Shown here piece by piece: positions 38,527 through 47,041 of a DNA stretch of 64,000 bases. Made by a program: the position numbers and the translations under genes. Under the pieces are notes generated by a model that searched no databases, was not told the origin of the DNA, and was given only the letters and a program-made list of their open reading frames with translations. The number at the start of each line of letters is the position of its first letter. Positions within the stretch are counted from its first letter, which is position 1. The DNA comes from Akkermansia muciniphila. GTDB taxonomy: Bacteria; Verrucomicrobiota; Verrucomicrobiia; Verrucomicrobiales; Akkermansiaceae. The DNA lies in assembly GCF_900184965.1 (NCBI RefSeq), contig NZ_FXYA01000213.1, forward strand, positions 174,820 to 238,819. The letters run 5' to 3'.

Positions 38527-39801
38527 ATGCCAGACGCTCGCTTTCAACCACTTCCCGGATTCCGCGATTTTGCACCGGCGGACTGCGCCGTGCGCAACTA
38601 TCTTTTCAACGCATGGAAGAAAGTGGCGCACCGTTACGGATTCCTGGAATGGGAGGGCCCCACTGTGGAAGCCACGGAGCTTTATCTTAAAAAGAGCGGG
38701 GGCGAACTGCCCACCCAGCTCTTCCGCTTCACGGACCAGGGGGACCGGGACATCACCATCCGCCCGGAACTCACCGCCTCCCTGGGCCGCATCGCAGCCG
38801 CCTACCAGCGCGAATACACCAAACCGCTCAAGTGGTTTGAAATCGGTTCATGCTTCCGTTACGAAAAACCCCAGAAAGGGCGTCTGCGCGAATTCTACCA
38901 ATTCAATGCGGACATTCTGGGAGAAGCCTCCGCGTGGGCGGATTCCGAACTGATAGCCCTGGCCATTGACTGCATGAGGGAACTGGGCTTTACGCAAAAC
39001 GACTTCATCGTGCGCGTCTCTGACCGGGAAGCCTGGATCAGGTTTGCTTCGGAACACGGCGTGCAGGAACAGGATATTCCCGCTTTCCTGGGCATTGTGG
39101 ACAAATTTGAACGCGACCGCTCGGAAGAATGCCAGCGCAAGCTGGACGCCTTCCATATCAGCCGCGGAGATCTGGTGGCTTTCATTGAAAACCCGCCCGC
39201 CGGAGCGTCCGAACGCTATGACATCCTGAAGAAAGACCTGACGGCCCGCGGGCTGGACGGCTATGTCAGGCTGGACCTGTCCGTAGTGCGCGGGCTGGCC
39301 TACTACACCGGCCTGGTTTTTGAAATCTTTGACACACAGCGCAGCCTTCGCGCCGTAGCCGGCGGAGGCCGTTACGACACGCTGGTAGGCGCCCTTTCCA
39401 ACAACGCAGTGGACATGCCGGCAACCGGCTTTGCCATGGGGGATGCCGTCATCACCCACCTCATTGAACAGACGCCCCATGCCAAAGCGCTGAAAGATGC
39501 GGCGCTGGCCTCCGCAGGCTGCGACATCTTCATGGTTCAGGCGTCTGAGAGCCGCCGCGCAGAGGTTCTTGCCATCGCTTCCGCCCTCCGGGACCAGGGA
39601 TACAGTGTAGACCTTCCCCTCACGCTCACCAAAGTCAACGGACAGCTCCAGAAAGCCGTCAAATCCGGCGCCCGCGCGGCCTTGATCGTGGGAGATGAAT
39701 TCCCGGTCATGGAACTTCGCGACCTGGGAGCCCGCACCTCATCCTCCGTCGCCATGGACGACCTGTTTGACGCCGTGGCTTCACTCACCGGAAGCAATTG
39801 A
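38527..39801 (+). CDS. hisS: Histidine-tRNA ligase
   Basis: This 424-residue class II synthetase charges tRNA-His. The start MPDARFQPLPGFRDFAP at 38527 fits the family; the 23-codon upstream extension is not conserved. Motif 2 (FEIGSCFRYEKPQKGRLREFYQFNADILG), the histidine-binding HisA/HisB segments (LDLSVVRGLAYYTGLVFEIF and AVAGGGRYDTLVGAL) and motif 3 (ATGFAMGDAV) are present. A C-terminal anticodon-binding domain follows (from ~330, DIFMVQASESRRAEVLAIASALRDQGYSV). aspS begins 38 bp downstream on the same strand. Confidence 0.97.
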   Translation: MPDARFQPLPGFRDFAPADCAVRNYLFNAWKKVAHRYGFLEWEGPTVEATELYLKKSGGELPTQLFRFTDQGDRDITIRPELTASLGRIAAAYQREYTKPLKWFEIGSCFRYEKPQKGRLREFYQFNADILGEASAWADSELIALAIDCMRELGFTQNDFIVRVSDREAWIRFASEHGVQEQDIPAFLGIVDKFERDRSEECQRKLDAFHISRGDLVAFIENPPAGASERYDILKKDLTARGLDGYVRLDLSVVRGLAYYTGLVFEIFDTQRSLRAVAGGGRYDTLVGALSNNAVDMPATGFAMGDAVITHLIEQTPHAKALKDAALASAGCDIFMVQASESRRAEVLAIASALRDQGYSVDLPLTLTKVNGQLQKAVKSGARAALIVGDEFPVMELRDLGARTSSSVAMDDLFDAVASLTGSN

Positions 39802-39839
39802 CGCCTTTCTTTCCCCCCTTTTTTCCATTTTCAATAAAG

Positions 39840-41633
39840 ATGAACTCATACCGCACTCATACCTGCAGCGAATTGCGCGCTGCGAACATCGGCAAGCCGA
39901 CCACCCTCATCGGCTGGGTAGATTCCGTCCGGGACCATGGCGGCGTCATATTTATCGACTTGCGCGACCGCTCCGGCATCACGCAGGTAGTCTTTCACCC
40001 GGAAGTCAATCAGGATGTGGCGAAAGCCTCCCAGCAGCTCCGCTCCGAAGACATGATCCAGATTTCCGGCACCGTGGCCGCCCGCCTGAAAACGGATACC
40101 GTGGACACGACCAACGCGGACCTTCCCACCGGGGAAATCGAGGTCTCCGCAGACACCCTGAACGTCATCAACAAGGCTGACGTGCTCCCCTTCCAGCTGG
40201 ATCGGGCCCTCTCCAACGAAGACCTGCGCCTCAAATACCGCTTTCTGGACCTGCGCCGCCCGGCCATGGCCCGCAACATGCAGATCCGCCACCGCGTCAC
40301 CAAGGCCACGCGCGACTATCTGGACGAGCACGGCTTTCTGGAAATTGAAACGCCCATCCTCTCCAAATCCACGCCGGAAGGCGCACGGGACTTCCTGGTC
40401 CCCTCCCGCCTGGCGCCCGGCAAATTCTACGCGCTGCCCCAGGCCCCGCAGCAATACAAGCAGCTGCTCATGGTGGCCGGCATGGAACGCTATTTCCAAA
40501 TTGCCCGCTGCTTCCGTGACGAAGACCTGCGCGCGGACCGCCAGCCGGAATTCACCCAGGTGGACATTGAAGCTTCCTTCATCACGCCGGAAGACATCTA
40601 CAACCTGGTGGAAGGCCTGCTCAAACGCGTATACAAGGAATCCCTGGGCGTGGACATTCCCACCCCCTTCCCCCGCATGACCTGGAAGGAAGCGATGGAT
40701 CAGTACGGTTCCGACAAGCCGGAACGCCGCTTCGGCATGAAGCTGACGGACGTCTCCTCCATCTTTGAAAACAGCGGCTTCAAAGTATTCGCCTCGGCCG
40801 TAAGCAACGGCGGCGTAGTCAAGGCCATCAACGCCAAGGGATTCGGTTCCGCCTCCGTTGGCCAGATTGACGCCCTGACGAAAACAGCCGTGGAAGCCGG
40901 CGCCAAAGGCCTGGCCTACATCAAGGTGCGCGAAGAAGACTGGAGAAGTCCCATCTCCAAATTCCTTTCCGACGAAGAAAAGCAAAAACTCACGGAAGCC
41001 CTGGACATCGAAACGGGAGACCTCGTTCTCTTTGCCGCCGGCCCGTGGGAACCCTCCTGCGATATCCTGGGCCGCGTGCGCCTGCAATGCGCCGAATTCA
41101 TGGAACTGCTCAAGGACAACAAGGAACGCGACTTTCTGTGGGTTATTGAATTCCCGCTGTTGGGCTGGGATGAGGAAGAACAGCGATGGGTCGCCATCCA
41201 CCACCCCTTCACCCGCCCCGTCAAGGAAGACGAACAAAAACTGCTCAGCGGAGAACTCTCCGCAGACCTTCGCGCGCAGGCCTACGACGTGGTGCTCAAC
41301 GGCACGGAGCTGGGAGGCGGGTCCATCCGCATCCATGAACGCGACTTGCAGTCCGCCATGTTCAAGGCGCTCGGCATCACGGAGGAACAGGCTCGCGAAC
41401 AATTCGGACACATTCTGGACGCTTTCAGCTTCGGCGCTCCGCCCCACGGCGGCCTTGCGCTGGGACTGGACCGCCTGGTCATGATGATTTGCAACGCGGA
41501 ATCCATTCGCGAAGTCATCGCATTCCCGAAAAACAACCGCGGAGCGGATCTGATGAGCGATTCCCCCGCCGCCGCGGAAGACCGGCAGCTGCGCGACATT
41601 CACATTCAAGTGAAACTGCCCGCTAAAAAATAG
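39840..41633 (+). CDS. aspS: Aspartate-tRNA ligase (bacterial type)
   Basis: The 597-residue protein starts at MNSYRTHTCSELRAANIGK (39840); an upstream TTG is rejected. The N-terminal OB fold binds the anticodon (TTLIGWVDSVRDHGGVIFIDLRDRSGITQVV). The class II core has motif 2 (FQIARCFRDEDLRADRQPEFTQVDIE) and motif 3 (GLALGLDRLVM), with the bacterial GAD insertion at ~290-420 and the C-terminal FPKNNRGADLM. Whether it is strictly aspartate-specific or also charges tRNA-Asn cannot be decided without knowing whether asnS or gatCAB is present. It is followed by a strong terminator. Confidence 0.97.
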   Translation: MNSYRTHTCSELRAANIGKPTTLIGWVDSVRDHGGVIFIDLRDRSGITQVVFHPEVNQDVAKASQQLRSEDMIQISGTVAARLKTDTVDTTNADLPTGEIEVSADTLNVINKADVLPFQLDRALSNEDLRLKYRFLDLRRPAMARNMQIRHRVTKATRDYLDEHGFLEIETPILSKSTPEGARDFLVPSRLAPGKFYALPQAPQQYKQLLMVAGMERYFQIARCFRDEDLRADRQPEFTQVDIEASFITPEDIYNLVEGLLKRVYKESLGVDIPTPFPRMTWKEAMDQYGSDKPERRFGMKLTDVSSIFENSGFKVFASAVSNGGVVKAINAKGFGSASVGQIDALTKTAVEAGAKGLAYIKVREEDWRSPISKFLSDEEKQKLTEALDIETGDLVLFAAGPWEPSCDILGRVRLQCAEFMELLKDNKERDFLWVIEFPLLGWDEEEQRWVAIHHPFTRPVKEDEQKLLSGELSADLRAQAYDVVLNGTELGGGSIRIHERDLQSAMFKALGITEEQAREQFGHILDAFSFGAPPHGGLALGLDRLVMMICNAESIREVIAFPKNNRGADLMSDSPAAAEDRQLRDIHIQVKLPAKK

Positions 41634-41650
41634 CCGGAACCTTCAAGCAA

Positions 41651-41687
41651 ACCCCCGGATGGCTATCATTCCATCCGGGGGTTTTTT
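41651..41687 (+). terminator. Intrinsic terminator after aspS
   Basis: ACCCCCGGATGG (41651-41662) pairs with CCATCCGGGGGT (41671-41682) and is followed by TTTTT, 17 bases past the aspS stop. Confidence 0.93.
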
Positions 41688-41909
41688 CATGCAGAAAAAA
41701 CAGGGCTCCCTTTCCCGGCAGGCAGCACGCCATTCCTCCCGGCCTTTTTCCCGCGCCTTCACCTCGGATACGGCAACCTTCCCGTCGTCCATGACGGCCA
41801 AATAAACTCCGGGCCGGGCATGCCGGACATTCGGCCCAATTTCCCAACCGGAATGTGGCGGCCTCCGGATAAAACCAGAATAAACCGGTATCTGAAACAA
41901 TCCGTTTTC

Positions 41910-42461
41910 CTACCCTTTCAGCACACATTCATCCCGGGGCGCCGTGAGAGGACCTGCTCCGATTTCAATATTCAAAATCCGGCAAGGATGCTGGCGCTGT
42001 TCCGAGGCGCAATGCCGCATCCCCTGAATCAACACCCTCAAATCACCCGCCCGGTCATCCTTCCTCCATCCGGAGATGAGCAGACGGAGGCACTGAACCC
42101 TCCCATCTCCATTCGTCTGGAACCAGATAGCCATGGTCTCATCCGCGGCCATGCGGCATCCCCTTCCGGTAAGCCTGAACATTCCGGAATCCCCTGAACA
42201 CTCCATGCTGTCCCAAACAACATCCTTGATGCCGCACTCGGCTGAATTCCTGACGGCAATCTTTCCGCCGGGAAACCATCCCATATGAAACAGCAGGCAT
42301 CGCATCAGGTAGGCACGTCTTAAGGCGCAATCCTCCCGGTGGGTGCCGAGCCCAAGAGATTTCCTGGCTCCGCAAAACTTGCTTCCCCGGTCGATAGTCA
42401 GCCGGATTTTATAACTCCCGGATGCATTCTTCCGCAATTCGATTGATCTATAGATGGACAT
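41910..42461 (-). CDS. Unrecognised basic protein, possibly lineage-specific
   Basis: The frame reads protein-like from MSIYRSIELRKNASGSYKI at 42461 (ATG; in-frame ATGs at 42473 and 42539 would add hydrophobic residues from AT-rich DNA). It is 183 residues long, rich in Arg, Gly and Cys. The first ~40 residues (SGSYKIRLTIDRGSKFCGARKSLGLGTHREDC) vaguely recall an integrase arm-binding or AP2-like beta-sheet DNA-binding unit, but no domain is recognised. The end is low-confidence protein sequence. No operon partner is close, and the strongly AT-rich upstream DNA is unlike its surroundings, which could mark acquired DNA. It could also be a decayed gene. Confidence 0.4.
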   Translation of the reverse strand: MSIYRSIELRKNASGSYKIRLTIDRGSKFCGARKSLGLGTHREDCALRRAYLMRCLLFHMGWFPGGKIAVRNSAECGIKDVVWDSMECSGDSGMFRLTGRGCRMAADETMAIWFQTNGDGRVQCLRLLISGWRKDDRAGDLRVLIQGMRHCASEQRQHPCRILNIEIGAGPLTAPRDECVLKG

Positions 42462-42988
42462 GCAAATATTCATACAATATCCAAAAACTATATATATAAA
42501 ATCAGGCGGGCCTAGAATAAAAATGTTAGAAAATAACACAACTACATAAAAAACAATATTATCAGCAAAACATTAAAATGAGAAAAATCCAAAATATTCC
42601 ATGCCGCGGATACTCCTTTCCATGAACGGCAAGAACGGCCGTTTTCAGAAAAGCTATTCTCCTTCCTGACAAAAAATAACCCTGAGGAACAAAACAACAG
42701 CCCCGCATTCCCCTCTCCAAAAACCAGCCCCCGTGACAGGGAATAAACAGGCGGCAGAAGAACTTCCCACGCCCCTCTTCAAAACCTTCGCCGTCCCATC
42801 TGCCGGGGACAGGTAGAACTGTTTCTTCCAGCCCGGCTGCCCCTCCTTTCCGAATGGTCAATCAATGGGAGTTGAAAATAGACATGATGACCATCCGGTT
42901 AATTCATCCGTCCTTTCCCGGAGCATCTTTTTAACGTGCCGAATTCATGACGGCAAAATCATCATGCCTGGACGCATCCCGTAAGAAA
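42462..42988. other. AT-rich intergenic stretch, no gene seen
   Basis: The first ~120 bases are strongly AT-rich (including TATATATA near 42490) and probably carry the promoter of the minus-strand gene at 41910. The remainder contains only short frames without protein character. No hairpin with a T-run or repeat was recognised. Confidence 0.45.
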
Positions 42989-43354
42989 CTATTTCCCCTC
43001 CCTTTCCTGCCGGATTTCTCCACAGGAGAGCCATTTATCCTTTTTCCGGCGCATGGCCCTTCCCCGCCAGAGCCATGCCAAATAAACCACGGCAGCCCCT
43101 CCATTGAGCAGTCCTGCCATAAACCAGACCGGAGCGCCGCGGTTCCATCTCCATGCGGCGCGGATATTCCCGCGGGCCATTTCCGCATACCCCCGCGTCA
43201 TGCCGCACAACGGGCATTCACGATGCGGCACGGCAACAGAGGCCGCCAGAGAATTCATCCCGTCAGGGCTGACTGCCAGCGCCATGAGGGAAGGCGCCAG
43301 CAACAGGCAGGACAGAACAGCCCATACAGGCAGCCACACTTTCCTGACCATCAT
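42989..43354 (-). CDS. DUF2752 small membrane protein
   Basis: The ATG at 43354 (or 43351) gives a 121-residue protein. It has an N-terminal membrane helix (VWLPVWAVLSCLLLAPSLMALAV), then the DUF2752 signature CPLCGMTRGYAEMARGNIRAAWRWN, in which the CxxCG/TR motif and WN are family hallmarks, then a second helix (VWFMAGLLNGGAAVVYLAWLW) and a basic tail. The family is widespread in gut bacteria and has no known function; the Cys pair may be a redox or metal site. It ends a minus-strand series with the DUF4190-like gene, 69 bp downstream of it. Confidence 0.8.
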   Translation of the reverse strand: MMVRKVWLPVWAVLSCLLLAPSLMALAVSPDGMNSLAASVAVPHRECPLCGMTRGYAEMARGNIRAAWRWNRGAPVWFMAGLLNGGAAVVYLAWLWRGRAMRRKKDKWLSCGEIRQEREGK

Positions 43355-43423
43355 TCTATTACGGCATGAACGCCATGACGAGCGCACGCCATTCATCGCC
43401 GATCTTCCTGAAAGGTTCAGGAA

Positions 43424-43879
43424 CTACAGTTCCCGGGAGCCTGTTCCGTCCGCGGGGGACATTCCATCCGCCTCAACGGACCGCCTCAATGCCTCCTTGT
43501 TTTCCTGCTCCATCTGCCGAAGCTCCTTCTGAATTTCCAGAGCCTTCTTTTCCACATAATCCTGGTGCTGTTCCATGTAGGTCACGGTAACGCTAGCCAT
43601 CCATGCCTGGACAATTCCCGCCACGGCGGACAGAACCAACGCGATAATGGCGACCACCAGAGCCCCTTTGGGTGAACCTTTACTGACAGCCACAATGCTC
43701 ATAATCAGCGCAATAATGGCAAGCAATCCCGCAGGAATCAGGGTAATCCAACCCAGGCACGGGAAAAAACCGACCAATGCCAATACCAGGGCAATAATGC
43801 CGAGCACAAGAGCAGCCGTGCAGGAAAGTGAACCGCTGCAGCAGGACGAAGGAGAAGAAGAGTCGTAAGTATTCATCAT
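43424..43879 (-). CDS. DUF4190-like small membrane protein
   Basis: This 151-residue protein starts at MMNTYDSSSPSSCCSGS. A Ser/Cys-rich N-terminus precedes three hydrophobic segments (AALVLGIIALVLALVGFFP, WITLIPAGLLAIIALIMSIVAV, GALVVAIIALVLSAVAGIVQ), the typical DUF4190 pattern. A charged coiled-coil tail follows (VEKKALEIQKELRQMEQENKEAL). The function of the family is unknown. It lies between the PepSY-TM and DUF2752 genes, on the same strand. Confidence 0.72.
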   Translation of the reverse strand: MMNTYDSSSPSSCCSGSLSCTAALVLGIIALVLALVGFFPCLGWITLIPAGLLAIIALIMSIVAVSKGSPKGALVVAIIALVLSAVAGIVQAWMASVTVTYMEQHQDYVEKKALEIQKELRQMEQENKEALRRSVEADGMSPADGTGSREL

Positions 43880-43995
43880 TACATTATTTTATAGGGTTCA
43901 GTGAAAATTCCTTTGGGAACCTTCATTCTTTCTCATTACAAGGAGAAAAACTTTCCTGTCAAGAGGCAAGCTCTGCCATTCGGGACATCAGGATG

Positions 43996-44538
43996 TCATC
44001 CCATAGTAAAGAACATCAGATACCCCGCCACGACGGCAGATGTCCCCAAAACGACGCTGACCAGCATCAATTTCCGTTTCTTTCTGTTCCTCCACATCAG
44101 AAGAATGCCGGAAATATACAACAGGATCAGGGAAATGGCCGAGCCATATCCCAGCGCGGAAAACCACCACCCCGCCTTCCCCTTATGAACCAGCAACAGA
44201 TTGGGGTAAATGCCAGGCTCCACCACCTCAGCCCTGAGGGAATTTTCCGTTCTTAGAAACAGCACATGCGTACCTGTTACCAAACCCAGAATGTAATTCC
44301 CCTTAAACGGCCTGACCTTTCCTTCCGGTAATTTCACGCCCAGACGCTCCAGTTCCCGGCAGGAATCCGCATAGGGAGGCTCATCTCCGGAACTTAATTC
44401 ATACACTTCCACGTGGGAGGTAAAATGCTGATCCGCGCCACCCATATACAATAGGCCTGTCACGGCATATACCATGATCATCGGCAGGAAAAACAGGCTC
44501 AGGACCAAATGCAGGGAAAGGGAAGACAACGCTTTCAT
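43996..44538 (-). CDS. PepSY-associated TM-like membrane protein
   Basis: The 180-residue protein has an N-terminal helix (LHLVLSLFFLPMIMVYAVTGLLYM), a periplasmic stretch of ~90 residues, and two C-terminal helices (WWFSALGYGSAISLILLYISGILLMW and LVSVVLGTSAVVAGYLMFF). The order, and the HxxxxWWF before the second helix, match the PepSY-TM family of reductase- or siderophore-linked membrane proteins, in a short form. It begins 19 bp after bioF, so it is probably the third gene of a ketosynthase-bioF operon. Its role is unknown. Confidence 0.7.
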   Translation of the reverse strand: MKALSSLSLHLVLSLFFLPMIMVYAVTGLLYMGGADQHFTSHVEVYELSSGDEPPYADSCRELERLGVKLPEGKVRPFKGNYILGLVTGTHVLFLRTENSLRAEVVEPGIYPNLLLVHKGKAGWWFSALGYGSAISLILLYISGILLMWRNRKKRKLMLVSVVLGTSAVVAGYLMFFTMG

Positions 44539-44557
44539 GATTTTCCAGCTGACAATC

Positions 44558-45721
44558 CTATTCTCCGTGCGGCAGCTCCTCCAATATTTGCCCCAGCCGA
44601 CGTATCCAACCGGAGTGATGAGCCGCCGTCACCGTAATGCGCAACCGGGCCGTTCCACGGGGAACCGTGGGATAACGGATGGCGGGAGCCAGAAATCCCT
44701 GTTCCAGCAGAGCGTCCGCCGCAGCCAGGGCAGCCTCGTTCTCTCCCGCGACAACAGGGAAAATGGAAGAAACAGGCCTTCCCGGCATCCCCAGGGCGGC
44801 GGACAAAACATTCGCCAGCACGGAAACACGGCGGCGCAATTCCTTTCCCTCCCCGCTGCGGATCACTTCCACCGCGGCCAGGGCGGCAGCGGCCAGAGCG
44901 GGGGGCGGAGCCGTGGAATAAATCAGGGACCGGGCGGAATTAACCATGACATCCGCCCAGGCGCGGGAACAGGCCACATATCCGCCGCTTACTCCGGCGG
45001 CCTTGCTTAAAGTCCCCATTTGAAAATCTATCCGGGAGGAAACGCCCAGCTCTTCCGCCAGTCCTGCCCCGTGTTCTCCCAACACGCCGAATCCGTGAGC
45101 TTCATCCACCAGCAGCAACGCGCCGAATTCATCCTTCAGACGCACGATTTCCCGGAGAGGGGCACGGTCTCCATCCATGCTGAAAACGGATTCAGTCACT
45201 ATCAGAATCCCTCCGAAAGGATTCGCGTTCCGCAAATGTTGCAGTTTTTTCCTTAATGACTCCATATCATTATGAAGGAAGGTAGACAAACGCGCCCCGG
45301 ACAAACGCGCCCCGTCAATCAGGCTGGCATGGGACAACTTGTCCATCAGCACCGTATCCTCCCGGTCCGCAATAGAAGTAATCACTCCCAGGGAGGTAGC
45401 ATAACCGGAAGAAAAGCTGACCGCCGCCTCAGTTCCCTTCAGAGCGGCCAGGGCCTCTTCCAGACGGGAATGCGCCCGCCGCGTCCCCGTCACCAGGCGG
45501 GACGCCATGGCCCCGGCCCCTTCATCCCGCACCGCACGGGAAAAAGCCTCCGCCAGAGACGGATGGTGGGCCAGCCCCAGATAATCGTTGCTCGCCAGAT
45601 TGACCACTTCGCGCCCATCCGCCAGGCGGGCCATCCCTCCGGGCAGGCATTCCACATCCCGCAGGACACGCAGCAGCCCCGCAGACTGCAACTCTGACAA
45701 AAACTGTTCAGGATTCTTCAT
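44558..45721 (-). CDS. bioF: BioF-type alpha-oxoamine synthase (8-amino-7-oxononanoate synthase)
   Basis: PLP enzymes of this family condense an amino acid with an acyl thioester; BioF joins alanine with pimeloyl-ACP/CoA in biotin synthesis. The 387-residue protein shows NLASNDYLGLAHHP, GAGAMASRLVTGTRRAHSRLE, FSSGYATSLGVI, DKLSHASLIDGARLSG, VDEAHGFGVLGEHGAG and the PLP lysine in GTLSKAAGVSGGY. It lies 23 bp downstream of a ketosynthase gene and directly before a PepSY-TM gene. No bioA, bioB or bioD is nearby, so a related lipid or secondary-metabolite role (as in KBL/SPT-like enzymes) is possible; biotin is the default assignment. Confidence 0.85.
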   Translation of the reverse strand: MKNPEQFLSELQSAGLLRVLRDVECLPGGMARLADGREVVNLASNDYLGLAHHPSLAEAFSRAVRDEGAGAMASRLVTGTRRAHSRLEEALAALKGTEAAVSFSSGYATSLGVITSIADREDTVLMDKLSHASLIDGARLSGARLSTFLHNDMESLRKKLQHLRNANPFGGILIVTESVFSMDGDRAPLREIVRLKDEFGALLLVDEAHGFGVLGEHGAGLAEELGVSSRIDFQMGTLSKAAGVSGGYVACSRAWADVMVNSARSLIYSTAPPPALAAAALAAVEVIRSGEGKELRRRVSVLANVLSAALGMPGRPVSSIFPVVAGENEAALAAADALLEQGFLAPAIRYPTVPRGTARLRITVTAAHHSGWIRRLGQILEELPHGE

Positions 45722-45744
45722 AAGCGTTCAATATTCAACAATAT

Positions 45745-46920
45745 TCAGCCGTCCACGGCCAGACTCAGCACCACATTATGGCCGCCCATGGAAGCGGAGG
45801 ATTTGACCAGCATCCGCCCCCCGGCCAACGGCAGTTCCTCCGCAGAACAGGCGCCGCCTTCCGGGAAGGTGACCCAGGAAGGATTGGGAGGCAATACCCC
45901 CTCTCTGGCAAAGGCCAGCATCAGGGCCAGTTCCAGAATTCCGCTGCCTCCAATGGCATGCCCCGTCCACGGCTTCATCATCCTCAAATCCGGCAGTCCG
46001 TTTCTAAAAACCCTTTTCAGAGCAGCCCGTTCGGACACGCTATTCCCTGCCGTGCCGCTGGCATGGGGACAAACGGTCAGAGGGACCTCTCCATCCCAAT
46101 TTTTCAAAGCATCCTCCAGCAGGGCGGCAATGCTCTTTCCGTCCTCCGGCATGCCCAGCGGGCTATAGGCATCGGAATTCACCAGATAATCCTTCACATA
46201 AATACCGGGTTCCGAAGACAACTCCAGGGCTATGGCCGCCCCGCCCTCGGAAATGCACATGCCGTCGGCCAGGGGGCCGTAGGGATCATTCAAGCCATTG
46301 CGGGAAAGCATGCCGGAGGCCCAGTACGTCCCCAGCAGCTCCCGGCACAAGGGCAAATCCAGACCGATAGCCAACGCTCTCTTGACAATTCCCTGCCGCA
46401 TCAGCATGGCGGCCATGCCTACGGCATCCAGGCCGGCGGCACAGCCGCTCGCCAGGACGTGATAAGGCCCGCAAATTCCTAATTCGATGCTGACGCAGGA
46501 AGCAAGCTCGCTATGCAGGGAATTGGGAACGGCCAAAATTTTCATGGCCCGCCGTCCCGGCCACGGGCTCAGCCACCCGGAAGCGTTCCCGCGGGAACTG
46601 CCTACAATCAGGGCGGCGTCCCTCAATTCCTCCTTTCCCCATCCGGCTTCCTCCACGGCCTGTCGCGCCAACAGCAGCGCCAGCTGGGAGGCAGGGCCGT
46701 TCCTGCGGCTGCATAACAGCCCCCTGTCTGGAATCCATCCGCTTAATACATCGTCCCAGGGATTCCCCTCGCCCCACAACTCGCTCAACGGCTTCAACAC
46801 TCTGCGTCCTTCCCTTACCCCGGCAAGATGGGCTTCTGCCCCCATGCCGAAGCCGGAAGCCAGGCCCAGGCCGCATACCCGCGGTTCCGGGCTTCCAGGA
46901 CTCTTACCCCCCGTCATCAT
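45745..46920 (-). CDS. FabF-like beta-ketoacyl synthase
   Basis: The ATG at 46920 (or 46917) is chosen over an upstream TTG because family homology begins at PRVCGLGLASGFG. The 391-residue protein keeps the Cys-His-His triad: active Cys in LASGCAAGLDAVGMAAM, first His in VCPHASGTAGNSVSERAALKRVF and second His in MKPWTGHAIGGSGILELALML, with the C-terminal GGHNVVLSL. It lacks the usual long N-terminal dimer strands of FabF. It immediately precedes bioF, so it may make the chain that BioF uses, for instance a pimeloyl-type acyl-ACP. It could equally belong to a lipid pathway. Confidence 0.82.
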   Translation of the reverse strand: MMTGGKSPGSPEPRVCGLGLASGFGMGAEAHLAGVREGRRVLKPLSELWGEGNPWDDVLSGWIPDRGLLCSRRNGPASQLALLLARQAVEEAGWGKEELRDAALIVGSSRGNASGWLSPWPGRRAMKILAVPNSLHSELASCVSIELGICGPYHVLASGCAAGLDAVGMAAMLMRQGIVKRALAIGLDLPLCRELLGTYWASGMLSRNGLNDPYGPLADGMCISEGGAAIALELSSEPGIYVKDYLVNSDAYSPLGMPEDGKSIAALLEDALKNWDGEVPLTVCPHASGTAGNSVSERAALKRVFRNGLPDLRMMKPWTGHAIGGSGILELALMLAFAREGVLPPNPSWVTFPEGGACSAEELPLAGGRMLVKSSASMGGHNVVLSLAVDG

Positions 46921-47041
46921 GACGGCGGCAAAACTACCGCCCTGCCCGGAAAAACTCAAGCTTCCGGTGCGTCAGGAACAACCTGAAAAGACCACCGCCG
47001 CAACCTTGCAACGGGAGCTCCTTTTATGGCAATCTGGCTTC

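Noticed and set aside
38216..38631. Short minus-strand frames between hypB and hisS
   Set aside because: They overlap AT-rich intergenic sequence and the start of hisS, and lack protein character or a start context.
41643..41900. 85-residue minus-strand frame after aspS
   Set aside because: It overlaps the aspS terminator, has no recognisable domain, and its start and ribosome-binding context are poor. A decayed small gene cannot be excluded.
42562..42861. 99-residue minus-strand frame in the AT-rich gap
   Set aside because: It has no homology-like pattern, an uneven composition and no leader.
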